In this document: piece after piece, positions 23,156-32,843 of the stretch
Position numbering within the stretch: the first letter of the stretch is position 1
Layout: each line of letters opens with the position of its first letter
Origin: Gonapodya prolifera JEL478
Taxonomy: Eukaryota; Monoblepharomycota; Monoblepharidomycetes; Monoblepharidales; Gonapodyaceae
Direction: 5' to 3'
Assembly: GCA_001574975.1 (NCBI GenBank)
Contig: KQ965789.1
Location: forward strand, 172,788 to 236,787
Length of the DNA stretch: 64,000 bases
Notes under the pieces: generated by a model
The model's database searches: none
Told to the model about the DNA's origin: nothing
Seen by the model: the letters and a program-made list of their open reading frames with translations, nothing else
Made by a program: the position numbers and the translations under genes

Positions 23156-24473
23156 CATAGGCACTACATGCCATGACTCTTTCCGCGCAGCTTGAATGTC
23201 TTTGTAGGCGGCTTTATGAGCTTTCCACTCCGCTTTCTGGCACTCAGAAGTACAGTCCTTCGCTTTTTACACCCAACACACAGCTTTTTCCGCTTATCTT
23301 CGCCCCTCCACGAAAGGCAGCTTGGCGAAAGACACTCCACAGGGTATGGCGTTGTATCAGTAATAGCTTTTCGCGACTAACGACGTGATACCCCAGACGG
23401 GCTGTAATTCTGAAACAGATGCCAGTACTGAAACTCGAGAAAAGCATAATTGTACTCTTCAGCGTCATCCATCCGGTCCAGTTCCGCAAAGAGTTCATGG
23501 AGCACAGCCATTCCTCGAGAGTCATCCCCTAGAATGTTGTAGTCATCTGCCATTCTGTGGAAATGGAGGTGAGCCGCAGTTGTCGGCGCTCTTCCCACGC
23601 GCTGCTGGATGAGCCTCTTCCCTTTGCGACTTCAGCATGGACTATAATATGAGATCGGTACCGATAAATAAAAGGCAGTGAGATCTGCGCTTCGAGGAGG
23701 TCATGCCTTAGGACGTTGAGCTCCGCGTAACATTCACAAAGCTGATGTGGTTGGTTACAAGGTCGGGTACAGAGATTGTGATGCCGTCGTACCACTCGTC
23801 AACAACATCACACAGAAGGTATGCCAGTGTCCTGTACTCTCGCGTCGCCATGTACGCAAGTCCTAGTGTGAGTTGGGTTGTTGTAGGACGGTGCGCAACG
23901 GTTGAAATGTAGCAACGAGGTGAACACACCAAATAATCGCAACATAACCCATAATTTCGCTCCGTCCAAAAAACATCCCAATGCCAGGCAGAAAATAGTG
24001 TCAAGGCGAAATTCGTCTCATCTTGTGTCAGAGGCTGGCGCAGGCCCGCTCCCTCGACGATTTGTTATCCTCGCGCCGGCTTTTGAGAAACCACGCCGCG
24101 ACCGTATGCCCAAATTTCTTCTCGAAAAGCGTCGACGGAGCACTCAGCGTGGCTGCCAACTTGCGATAATGCGGCCGAAACGGCTGGAAAGGTGGTTTCA
24201 GCGCAAAATCCGTATAAAAGATGGCGGGAACTCAAAGAAATTCTCTCCGTCGAGCACCGGCATTGCTGTCACGGTGAGCATAGAGAAGTTTGAGTGCGGC
24301 ATAGATTCGGTCACGGAGCGGTCGGATAGTTTCAATTGAGCCTGCGGATGACGGCTTATTCGCCCAGTATCACAACGACGCAAGAGCGCTACCTCAAAAC
24401 GAGAGCGTTGCCGCACCGGCAAGTCCTTCGAAGTGGAGGAAACGGAAGAGGTAGCGACGCCGCCTTGCAACAT
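23156..24473 (-). pseudogene. MYND zinc-finger protein with helical repeats, probably broken
   Basis: The C-terminal end carries a MYND finger spread over frames: CLSPSC, KKLCVGCKKRRTV, then CTSECQKAEWKAHKAAY, matching the pattern C-x2-C ... C-S-x2-C-Q-x3-W-x2-H-K-x3-C, except that the last Cys is Tyr. Upstream, helical segments (LTLGLAYMATREYRTLAYLL, ECYAELNVLRHDLLEAQ, AVLHELFAELDRMDDAEEYN, FLEFQYWHLFQ) suggest a TPR-like body, and the frame at 24473 starts MLQGGVATSSV. An in-frame TAG after YSPSGVSRR, an in-frame TAG upstream (near 24054) and a frame change inside the finger mean no single translation runs through. Chytrid fungi are known for many MYND-finger genes. A pseudogene is likelier than missed introns. 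Confidence 0.5.
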
Positions 24474-24625
24474 TGAGTTAAAGGGTGACTACGGTCATTC
24501 AGTTTTTGGAATCCTTCTGTTCGAGACATTGCGTTGGATAAAATCTTCCTTGATAATCAAGCTACTCCTGACGTAGCATCTGCACTATATTTTTCTAAAT
24601 GCCACCCTTAGGCCACTGTACATAA

Positions 24626-27600
24626 TTACACCTTTCCTCCCTTGGGCCCGATTGCGTGGAATGCCGAAATGTCCGTGATGGCACGTCCAAGCACTAGGGC
24701 GTGGATGTCTTGAGTTCCCTCTGGGGCAATCAGGGTGTGCAAGGTCAGTGGTGTCATACTAAAAGTCGGGGTTCACGAAGAACACGACGTACCGTAGGTA
24801 TTGACGGCCTCCAGGTTGTTGACGTGACGGATGATGTGGTACTCGTCGATGACGCCGTTTCCTATCACGAGAAACCGCACGAATTATGTTTCCTCCCTCT
24901 CATTCCGAACCCGCAAACCACGTCACAAAAACTCACCTCCCAGAATATCCCTACAATCTCTCGCGATGGCCAGCGCCTTGGTGGCGTTGTTGCGCTTGAT
25001 GATGCTAATCATCTCGGGCGTGGCGAGGCCCCGGTCTTTGAGACGGCCGACTTGGATCGTTGCGAGGACGCCGAGGGCAATCTGCCGGCACGCTCAAGAG
25101 ACATTTTATCAAAGAGCTTCTCGCCACTCCCAACCGGCGGACGGAACAGCCCCAACCCACCTCACTCATCGCATCCGCCAACTTCTTCTGGACCAACTGG
25201 AAGCTTCCCAGCGGGACACCAAACTGCTTCCTCTGCAATACATACTCCCTAGTGTACTGGAGGCAGAACTCGGCCGACCCGAGCGCGCCCCACGAGATGC
25301 CGTACCGCGCGTGGTTCAGGCACCCGAAGGGACCCTTGAGCCCGATAACGTCGAGAACGTTGGAGAGGGGGACGCGCACGTCTTCCATGATAATGAAGCC
25401 CGTGGAGCCGGCTAAAGGTGATGGCCGTGAGTGTGAGGGAGGCGAAAAAACCTGATAACCGTGGGCATCGCCTGCCAACACTCCAGTTTCGGAGGTGCGT
25501 CGGGTGCCCCAAAATTGATTCCGTATTTTTTGGCACCTTCCGCTCACAGTCCACAGTCGAGACTTCCGATCATTTCGACCTCACTCCGCGATTCCGGTGG
25601 AGGAGGAGACAAGTACATCGCAGTCGAGTCGTCCGTGCGCAACATTCGCCAGCACTCCGATTTAGGGGTGTAAGGCAGGTACCCCAAAAACCTATCTGCG
25701 CTCTTTCGCGGCTTCTCCCCTCACAGTGCACAGTCAAGGTTCCCGAGCCTTCCCACCTCACTCCACGGTTCCGGTCGATGAGGGAGCAGAACAGTCCATC
25801 GAAGTCGAATCATCTGTGGGCAACGCTCGCCAGCACTCCAATATACGGAGGTGCGTGAGGTGCCTCAAAAATTCATCCGCGCTCTTTCGCAGCTTCCCCT
25901 GCCCTCACAGTCCACATCCAAACCCCCAAACTCTCCACACCACACTCCCCGACTCCCCTCCACACACGGCCAACCCACCTCGAATAGCGTACTTTCCCAT
26001 AATCTTGGGCGTTGAAATCCCGCCAAACCCTCGCTCGAGCACGAACCCGCGGATCTTGCCGTCGTGTGTGCCCTTGGCCCAGACAATGAATGTGTCTTTG
26101 TGTGGGGGAAGGGGGGCGTTGAGAGTGAAAAAGGGTGTGATAGTGTTCGAGCCAATGGAAGGGAGATTCCAGGACATGGAAGAAGGGTTCGAATCAGATT
26201 GCCCCACTCCAGCAAGTGACTTCGCAGTTTCCATCCCATTTCCATTTCCCCGCACGAACATCCGCCCCGGAGACATTCCAACTCCCAGAAACGTGCCCAA
26301 AGTTGATTGAGTACCGTCTTCCTCTCCTGTCATCCTTCCCAATCCCACTTCCCTCCCCTCACTGACCGTACGTACGCACCTGCAATAGGCGAATTCGTGA
26401 TCCACGTCTTTGTACCGTTGAGCACCCAGTGGTCCCCATCGAGACGGGCGGTGGACTTCATGGAGCTGGGATCGGATCCCTTTGCAAACGCGGGGGTGGT
26501 ACAAGAACGCGTCAGCCTGGGCATTAAACTGAAGTCCCTCGTGGCCAACTACGCCACTCCGCGACACTAAACGCAACGCACACGCTCCACGAGAGTATAC
26601 CGCTCCGGGGATCATTCGCCTCCGGTGGATAGCCTCGGTCAGCGCCTTGCGAGCGCTTAGGCCTCCATGCACGCTCCGCATTATGGCCTCTTCCAGTGCT
26701 TCACGCTGAAGCCCTGGTGACTCCCTCAGTCAGCGCCTATCGGCGCTTAGGTCTCGGGTTTGCTGCGCTCGCATCTCGCACCTCCGTCGCTCCATCTACC
26801 CCCACCCCACCCCTCCACTTACATGATCCGGCTCCGTCAACCCAAACGCGGCCACATGCTCGCCCCTCGCGATCGGCGGGATATACTTCTTTCTCAAATG
26901 CTCGGGCCCGAACTGGTATATCGCGTTCATGACGAGCGCCGGGACGGACAGGGCGGAGCGGTATGAGGAGTCCACCTTTTCGACTTCGCGGGCGATGAGG
27001 CCGTCTGGAGTGTGGAGGTTGGGTGGGTTGAGTGGGGAGAGGAGGTGAAGGGGAAGAATGGTGACGTACATGCGATCGAGGAGACGCCGGCAGCGCCGTA
27101 TCCCTTGACGTTGGCGCCGAGGATACCGAGCTCGCCCATTTCGTGGTAGATGTTTCGGTCAAAGTCTAGCAGTGGTCGTGGGTTGTGAGGGTTTCGGATG
27201 GGGTGAAGATAGAGTAGGTACAGTGACTCACGGTAATCCCTCGACGCCTGAACAACGCCCGGCATGAGTTTTGCCTGAGCGTACTCGCGCACAGAGTCGC
27301 TGTTGGGAGACGCGGAGTGTGGTTCGTTGGTGTGGCGACGTCGGAAGCGGAATTGGCATTTGGTTCCGGTGGTTGGTGACAAAAAGGTATCGCTCGCACA
27401 GACACGGCAGCTCCCACCGAATCATCTTCTCCTCTTCTGTCAGCAGAGATTCGGTGTTGAAGGGGTCCTTCCACTCGAAGCTGCCCCATTCTGGTGGCCA
27501 ATGTGCCAATTAGAAACGAACCCACCCCCACCACACTAGCCCACTCACTCGGCAAGTAATCCTCCTTTCTCGCCAGCGGCGCAGTGTCTGTGTCCTCTGC

Positions 27601-27747
27601 CCACCGCGCGCTCGACTCGTGTCGCCGGCCCGATGCGGATTCGGGACGACTAGCACGGTGTTGCCGCACACGGCCGGCCAGACTCGCGAGAGGGGCAGCC
27701 GACGATGGCGCAAGGAGAGGTGTCAGCGTGCGTAGGGCGAACGACAT
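24626..27747 (-). CDS. GCDH: Glutaryl-CoA dehydrogenase, mitochondrial
   Basis: FAD acyl-CoA dehydrogenase of lysine/tryptophan breakdown; converts glutaryl-CoA to crotonyl-CoA and CO2. Exon 1 ([20 protein letters not shown]...) is a mitochondrial targeting peptide rich in Arg and Ser. Then [203 protein letters not shown] in pieces, and [19 protein letters not shown] to the stop at 24626-24628. The catalytic Glu lies in AVNTYEGTQDIH. Over ten introns are present; two are unusually long, at about 25410-25980 and 26490-26820. Confidence 0.94.
25479..25925. repeat. Tandem repeat of about 180 bp, 2.5 copies, inside a GCDH intron
   Basis: Units begin CACTCC at 25479, 25653 and 25834, giving lengths of 174 and 181 bp plus a partial third of about 90 bp. 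Each unit has, in order, a GG(T/G)G(C/T)G start, CCCAAAAA-type block, CGCTCTTTCGC-type block, CCTCACAGT(C/G)CACA, ACTCC(A/G)CG(G/A)TTCCGGT and CATCG(C/A)AGTCGA, ending CTCGCCAG. The end of an earlier unit (CGCCTGCCAA) precedes the first. It sits wholly within one intron. Confidence 0.85.
26610..26760. repeat. Dispersed and internal repeat in a second long GCDH intron
   Basis: GATCATTCGCCTCCGGTGGA then TAGCCTCG at 26610-26638 recurs with two changes at 37526-37553 in an annexin intron. It is followed by two copies of a hairpin-like unit, GTCAGCGCCT-N5-GCGCTTAGG, near 26638-26665 and 26728-26755. This intron is about 330 nt against the usual 50-100 nt. Confidence 0.6.
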
Positions 27748-28210
27748 TGAGCGTGGGAGTTGCGGGTGTGGGAAGAGATGCGATTTTGTAGGGGTTTTAG
27801 TTCCTAAAATTTACCCCGTATTTTTGCCGGGTTGTCACGGGCCGATGGCACTTGAGAAAGGTAGGATGTAGTGCGGAGTGGGGCCGTATCCACGGCGGCA
27901 GCTATCCTCTCGCCCTTCTTCCTTTGCTCAAGCGATCCTTACCTTGTCTGAGGCAAACGAGCGATTTGGATTCCTCGGTATCTGCAACAGCCAAAATGTT
28001 CCAGATATAATTGTTGCATGTCACGAACTAACTACTGAGTCCAGAAGGATCGGGGCTCGAAACCGAAGCTCACCACACATCTGTCGTGCTCAATGCGTCC
28101 CTAAGAGTAAAGGTACCAAGACTTTTCGACCTTCACCGACATAAATTCATCATCCATCATGTCTATCAACCAATGTTCGGTGTTAGTTTTCGCGAGAAGA
28201 GTGGGAAATT
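27748..28210. other. Intergenic region upstream of GCDH
   Basis: Divergent upstream region between the dehydrogenase start and the next + strand frames. No gene or RNA motif recognised. The stretch AAGACTTTTCGACCTTCA at 28117-28134 resembles AAGACCTTTCGACCTTCA at 15890-15907, possibly another scrap of the same repeat. Confidence 0.4.
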
Positions 28211-28708
28211 ATGGAAGGTACGATGCCGAGTTCCAAATCATCGGGACAGAGACCACAGCAAAGGTACCCGTACACCCTTTCACCACCAATGACCGCCCAC
28301 ATTTCCGCATCCAGCTCCATACCGTGTTCTCTCGCACACCGCACCCTCTCCCTCCTCGCCCATCAACCCCGTCTCTCGGTGTTCCCTTCTCCTTGTCGCA
28401 ATTCCGCGCGTCGGATCACTGTGAAACCCATCCGCAGCAATCCCGAGACGCGTCGCACCACCTATTCACACTCGCGGAGTCGGTACGGATCTATCCTCAA
28501 TGCATCCGTGGGGGATCAAGTCTCGACACGGACCCAAAGTTACGCGACTTCACGTTTCCCCTTCTTGTCCTTCGGGAACGCGCGGCGGGAGCAGGATCAG
28601 GCGGGAGGAATGAGAGCGAGAATGCTGGACGGAAAGTGCTACTGCACTTCTCGAACGATGACTGACCTTGCCGACAAGTCCAGTGAGTCACGTCGCGTTC
28701 GGTGGTGA
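28211..28708 (+). CDS. Uncertain short ORF, possible mitochondrial leader-bearing protein
   Basis: Open frame of up to 165 codons (an internal Met at MTAHISASSS is a likelier start). It is rich in Arg and Ser, with the leader-like stretch CSLAHRTLSLLAHQPRLSVF and a short segment LDGKCYCTSRT that hints at the first Cys pair of a GFA-type zinc fold but goes no further. A second frame also stays open over the same bases, so coding status is doubtful. It could be the first exon of a gene whose remainder is not recognisable, or no gene. Confidence 0.25.
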   Translation: MEGTMPSSKSSGQRPQQRYPYTLSPPMTAHISASSSIPCSLAHRTLSLLAHQPRLSVFPSPCRNSARRITVKPIRSNPETRRTTYSHSRSRYGSILNASVGDQVSTRTQSYATSRFPFLSFGNARREQDQAGGMRARMLDGKCYCTSRTMTDLADKSSESRRVRW

Positions 28709-28782
28709 CTGTACTCGACTGAGACTGTGTCTAAATGTCACCCCGAATCATCACTACGTCTTATATGCTCTCATTTTGAGAT

Positions 28783-30301
28783 ATGGGCAGCTTTGCATTC
28801 AGTCGGATGAGCTTAATATCCCAGGTTTCGTTCAATCCGACTTTCCGAACACTCCATACCACATCTTCCCGGCACACCCGTCTACCCGCACCACCTCGCA
28901 CAACGACCTCTCAACGCTCGTACAGCTCTCGACCCCCTTCCCAACCTTCCGATACCTCAGGTCTGTTCCTCTTCCCTATGCGAATTCACCCTTCCACAAT
29001 ATATTCCCACCTGTTATCAACTCACCCACCCCATTCCCCCTTCCCCCCAGCCGCCCCCCGCAAAAAGGTAACCCTCCAAGCCCTGTCCGCGCTCTACCGC
29101 CGCGGGGAACCCATCACCATGATCACAGCGCACGACTACCCGTCGGCCCTGTTCGCTGAACGGGCCGGGGTGGAGTGTGTCCTGGTGGGGGATAGTTTGG
29201 CCATGGTTGCCATGGGGCTGAGCAGTACGACCCAGGTTACGATGGAGGTGGGTGTGGGTGGGCATTAGGGGTGGAGGAGAAGGGACTTGGCCCGACATGG
29301 TGTCGATTACCAAACCACTGCCCCACCCCACCCCACCCAGGCCATGATCCACCACTCCCTCTCCGTCTCCCGGGGCCTTACCCACCCCTTCCTGATCGCC
29401 GACCTCCCTTTCGGGTCCTACGAAGTCTCCCCTGCCCAAGCCGTATCCTCCTCCCTCCGCATGATCGCCGAAGGGCACGTTGAAGCCGTCAAGATCGAGG
29501 GCGGGTGGGAGATGGAAGATACGGTGCGCGCGATCACGAGGGTGGGCGTGCCCGTGTTGGGACACATCGGGTTGACACCGCAGAGGGCGAGCCAGTTGGG
29601 TGGGTTTAGAGTGCAGGGCAGGACGGCGGAGAAGGTGGGTGGGGCGACGGGGGGTTGTGGTGGTGGATGACGCGGAGTTCTTTGGACAATGGGGGCGGGG
29701 GTGGGGTCCTGGCATCGTCATTCCTTTGAATTTGACCGCCCAGTCCGTTCATTCTCCCTCCTCCCGCACTCACACAATCCCATCCCACTCCCGCACACCA
29801 GGTCCTTCCCCTCCTCCGCTCAGCCCTGGCACTCCAACGCGCCGGGTGTTTCGCCATCGTGATCGAATGCGTCCCTCCGGCCGTAGGAACACTGCTGACG
29901 CAACGTCTGTCAATTCCCACCATCGGGATCGGCGCGGGCAATGGCACGAGCGGTCAGGTGCTGGTGCAGAATGATATGTTGGGGATGTTTGATGGGTTTA
30001 CCCCAAAGTGAGTTTGAGTTTTTGTCGGGGAGGAAGGAGTTTGTTGCGAGCCGTACCACCAACCCACCAACCCGTCCACGTCATGCTTAACAGGTTCTGC
30101 AAGAAATTCGCCAACATCGCTCCCGAAGCCGTCACTGCGCTCAGTACCTACCGCGACGCGGTCAAGGCCCGCGCCTTCCCGGCTCCGGAACACGACTACG
30201 CAATGGAGAAGGGTGAGGAGAAGAAGCTGCAGGAGGCTGTTGAGAGGTGGGAGAGGGAGGAGGGGTCTGAGTTTGATTTGGCGTGGAAAAATGATGGATG
30301 A
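28783..30301 (+). CDS. panB: Ketopantoate hydroxymethyltransferase (panB / ECM31)
   Basis: Makes ketopantoate from 2-oxoisovalerate using methylene-tetrahydrofolate, first step of pantothenate and CoA synthesis. The Arg/Ser-rich start ([20 protein letters not shown], Met at 28807) suggests mitochondrial import. Family motifs: [52 protein letters not shown], then after an intron with a GT-rich start [47 protein letters not shown], then after another intron [45 protein letters not shown], and last exon [29 protein letters not shown]. Metal-binding Asp and Glu regions are intact. Four exons; the introns are G/T or C-rich, 70-160 nt. Confidence 0.95.
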
Positions 30302-31571
30302 AGCTTTGCAGGCGGTTGGATAGGACTGGGAAGGCAATATTGAAATGTAAATATGACACGTGTGTAGAGCTATTTTTACGGTTCGTCTGTCAAGTGCCTT
30401 CGGTCACCACATGGTGTAGATGCCCGTCGTTTTCCTTTCCTCCTCCTTTAAACACACACGCATCGGTAAGGAGGGTGAAAGAGGGTTTGTGTGTGGGAAG
30501 TCGAGAGATACTTTTAAAATCAAAACGGTGGTTGATTTTATCTCACGGTGTGTCTTCCCACTTCATCTCAACTTATGGGCCCCCTCTATCACCCAAGAGG
30601 GATGTTTTGCACGCTGAACGTTTTCCACTCATAAACGGTTGCTACATCTTCCGTTGCACCAGTTTTGAGGAAGGATGACATTTGCTTCAATTCTAACAAG
30701 GGGCGACCAGAACCATAATCATATGAAAATACTGCTGCCGTTTGCGTTTGTTTTTCCAGCGTGATCATTGGCGCGATGACAACACGGTCGCAGTTTGGTC
30801 GAATTGGTTGAATCGAACTCGGGCCAATATTTCTCAGCGAATGCCGAATAACCTTTTGCTATCGGTCGTTTTTTTTCATTTCATAACGAATCACTTCTGA
30901 TGGGTGGTGTCTAGTCTGGGAATTCCGACATCATCTCGCATTTTTGGTGACGTCAGCATTGGTAGCCAGGTAACGACTACTTCTTTAGCGAATTAACTTT
31001 GCGGTATAGTTAACGGAGCATATGATGTTTCCTCTTTTGCTTGCGTTGCATCGTTTTTGGGCAATTGCTAAGTATTTTCGCAAGCATACCTCATCTGAGC
31101 TCCAAGTCCTTTTGCGTCTGACTGTGTTGGCTTTTTGGATGTCAAAGTGTTGCCGCCACCTGTGCCCCCGTTTCATTAATAAAAATCTTCATATTTTCGC
31201 AACAGTGATGAATTCGGGCGGGCACCCTTTTCAGACTTCCGTGTGCGCCGCGCGCTCGAAAACATAATTACCGTGAAACACATATACCTTGGAACCTCGG
31301 TGAAGAGTCAATCTAAAACCCCAGCGGCCGGTGATGTCCACGATGGGTGGTATTAATGTAATTAGTGTAAGTTATTTGGTGCATACTATCTCCAAAGAAT
31401 GCTGCCTTCCACCGTGGCCGATGAGGAAACAAGATCCGTGTATACTGACTATGTGCTTCAGATTGAATATACTGGTGGACTCGGAGTATTGGAACCGTTC
31501 CATCAGATGCCATTACTAATCAATGCTCGGCAATCAGCAATCGCCAAAGGCTTCATCACGGATCCGCGGCG
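30302..31571. other. Intergenic, 1.3 kb, AT-rich, no gene recognised
   Basis: Between panB and the hydrolase-like gene. T-rich stretches around 30860-30880. Frames of up to 126 codons have no motifs and weak coding character. No repeat with other parts of the window was noticed. Confidence 0.5.
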
Positions 31572-32660
31572 GTGATTTCATCCGCAACCCCTCACGCGCG
31601 CAGGATGGTGGAGCTTACACTACAGCAAAAACTTCTCCGGGCACAAATGACTGTGATGGGGCATTTGTTCCCCGAACGAACAGCAAAGCAAGTAGTCGGA
31701 ATGTTCAGTCAGACGCAGCGGCGTACGATTCCCGAAATGAGAAGCATTCCGAGTCTCTCGCCCGTATTCGAAAGTTCCCGCTTGCCCCGATGACAGAGGA
31801 CTTTTACACCCTCGTGACGAGCTATGAGATTCCGACCTGGCTGCAAGGATATGAGTATGGACCTGAAGATGGAGGAAAGGGGACCATTATGCTAAACCAT
31901 GGATACGCTGGTCGAGGTGTGTTGCCAATTTATTTTGAACGGCCAGGATTATGAACTGATTGACATCAATACCTGAGTGCAGCGATGCAATTTTATGCCT
32001 TAATACCTCTTCTCGTCGCTCGAGGCTACAGAGTAATCGGCTTGGACATGTCGGCGTGTGGGGCTCTCTTGGAGCTTTCGCGAATCCCGTAATTTTCGCG
32101 AATGCCCTTGAAGCTCTTTTCCGCGCGAACGAGTGAGTCACACTTTCAAGTTCCGACAAGAGCAACAGACTTTCAACTCAGTTCCTCAGCGTTCATCCCA
32201 TCGCCCTCATCGGGCACTCAATGGGTGCTGTCACAAACATATTGTTCGCTTCTTTCTGTCGCCGCTCACCGTACCTGGACAAGCTGAAATGTATCGCAAA
32301 TATCGGGACCCAAGACTCCTCGGTCGATGTCCTGAATGGGTTTGCCTTGGAGTGAATTGTGTTGAAAATTTTCAGACTCCCTTGATTCGATTGCGACATC
32401 AAAGAATGTCAAGAAAATCAACGTTCCTCTCCTTCTCATACACGACACCCAAGACAAGGAGGTTGCTGTCTTCAATTCGCGAAATATCGTCGCCGCTGCC
32501 AAAGAGGTTGTTGACGAGCGGCGAAGTGAAGGCGGCACGGATAACGACTTCAAAAACTTTGAGTACCGTTATGTTGAAACAGAGGGACTTGGACATTAGA
32601 GGATTCTCAGGGACGCCAAGGTCTTAAAGACTATCGTTGATTTCGTAGAGGAGAAGTCGA
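31572..32660 (+). pseudogene. Alpha/beta hydrolase, interrupted
   Basis: Alpha/beta hydrolase of the small-lipase/esterase kind. The start region MVELTLQQKLLRAQMTVMGHLFPERTA is in one frame, then YDSRNEKHSESLA...YEYGPEDGGKGTIMLNHGYAGRG (oxyanion HG motif) is in another. An exon AAMQFYALIPLLVARGYRVIGLDM follows. Next comes a frame change before LGAFANPVIFANALEALFRAN. The nucleophile motif ALIGHSMGAVTNILF is intact, as are the acid region VPLLLIHDTQDKEV and the catalytic-His region TEGLGH, directly followed by an in-frame TAG (32597-32599) before RILRDAKVLKTIVDFVEEK. With about three interruptions it is probably a pseudogene although all three catalytic residues survive; missed introns or sequence errors could account for some. 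Confidence 0.6.
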
Positions 32661-32843
32661 GTTCTCACATTGAGATTCAAGCGGGACGACCGGGAGCAAC
32701 TGAACCATCGCTATTAGCCATTTTATTATCTTGCAATGGCTTCAATTATATTTTGTGCGTAACTTTACTTCTCCAGCTCCGTCGTGGGTTGGCTGGTGGC
32801 TCATTTATCGAATCTTAATGCTACCATTCGAGAAGCGCATTCG

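Noticed and set aside
23377-24004. COP9 signalosome subunit 1 / PCI protein
   Set aside because: Helical segments looked loosely similar, but the downstream MYND finger explains the gene better and the PCI core is missing.
28600-28708. Glutathione-dependent formaldehyde-activating (GFA) protein
   Set aside because: Only one short LDGKCYC segment is suggestive; no further Cys ligands follow.
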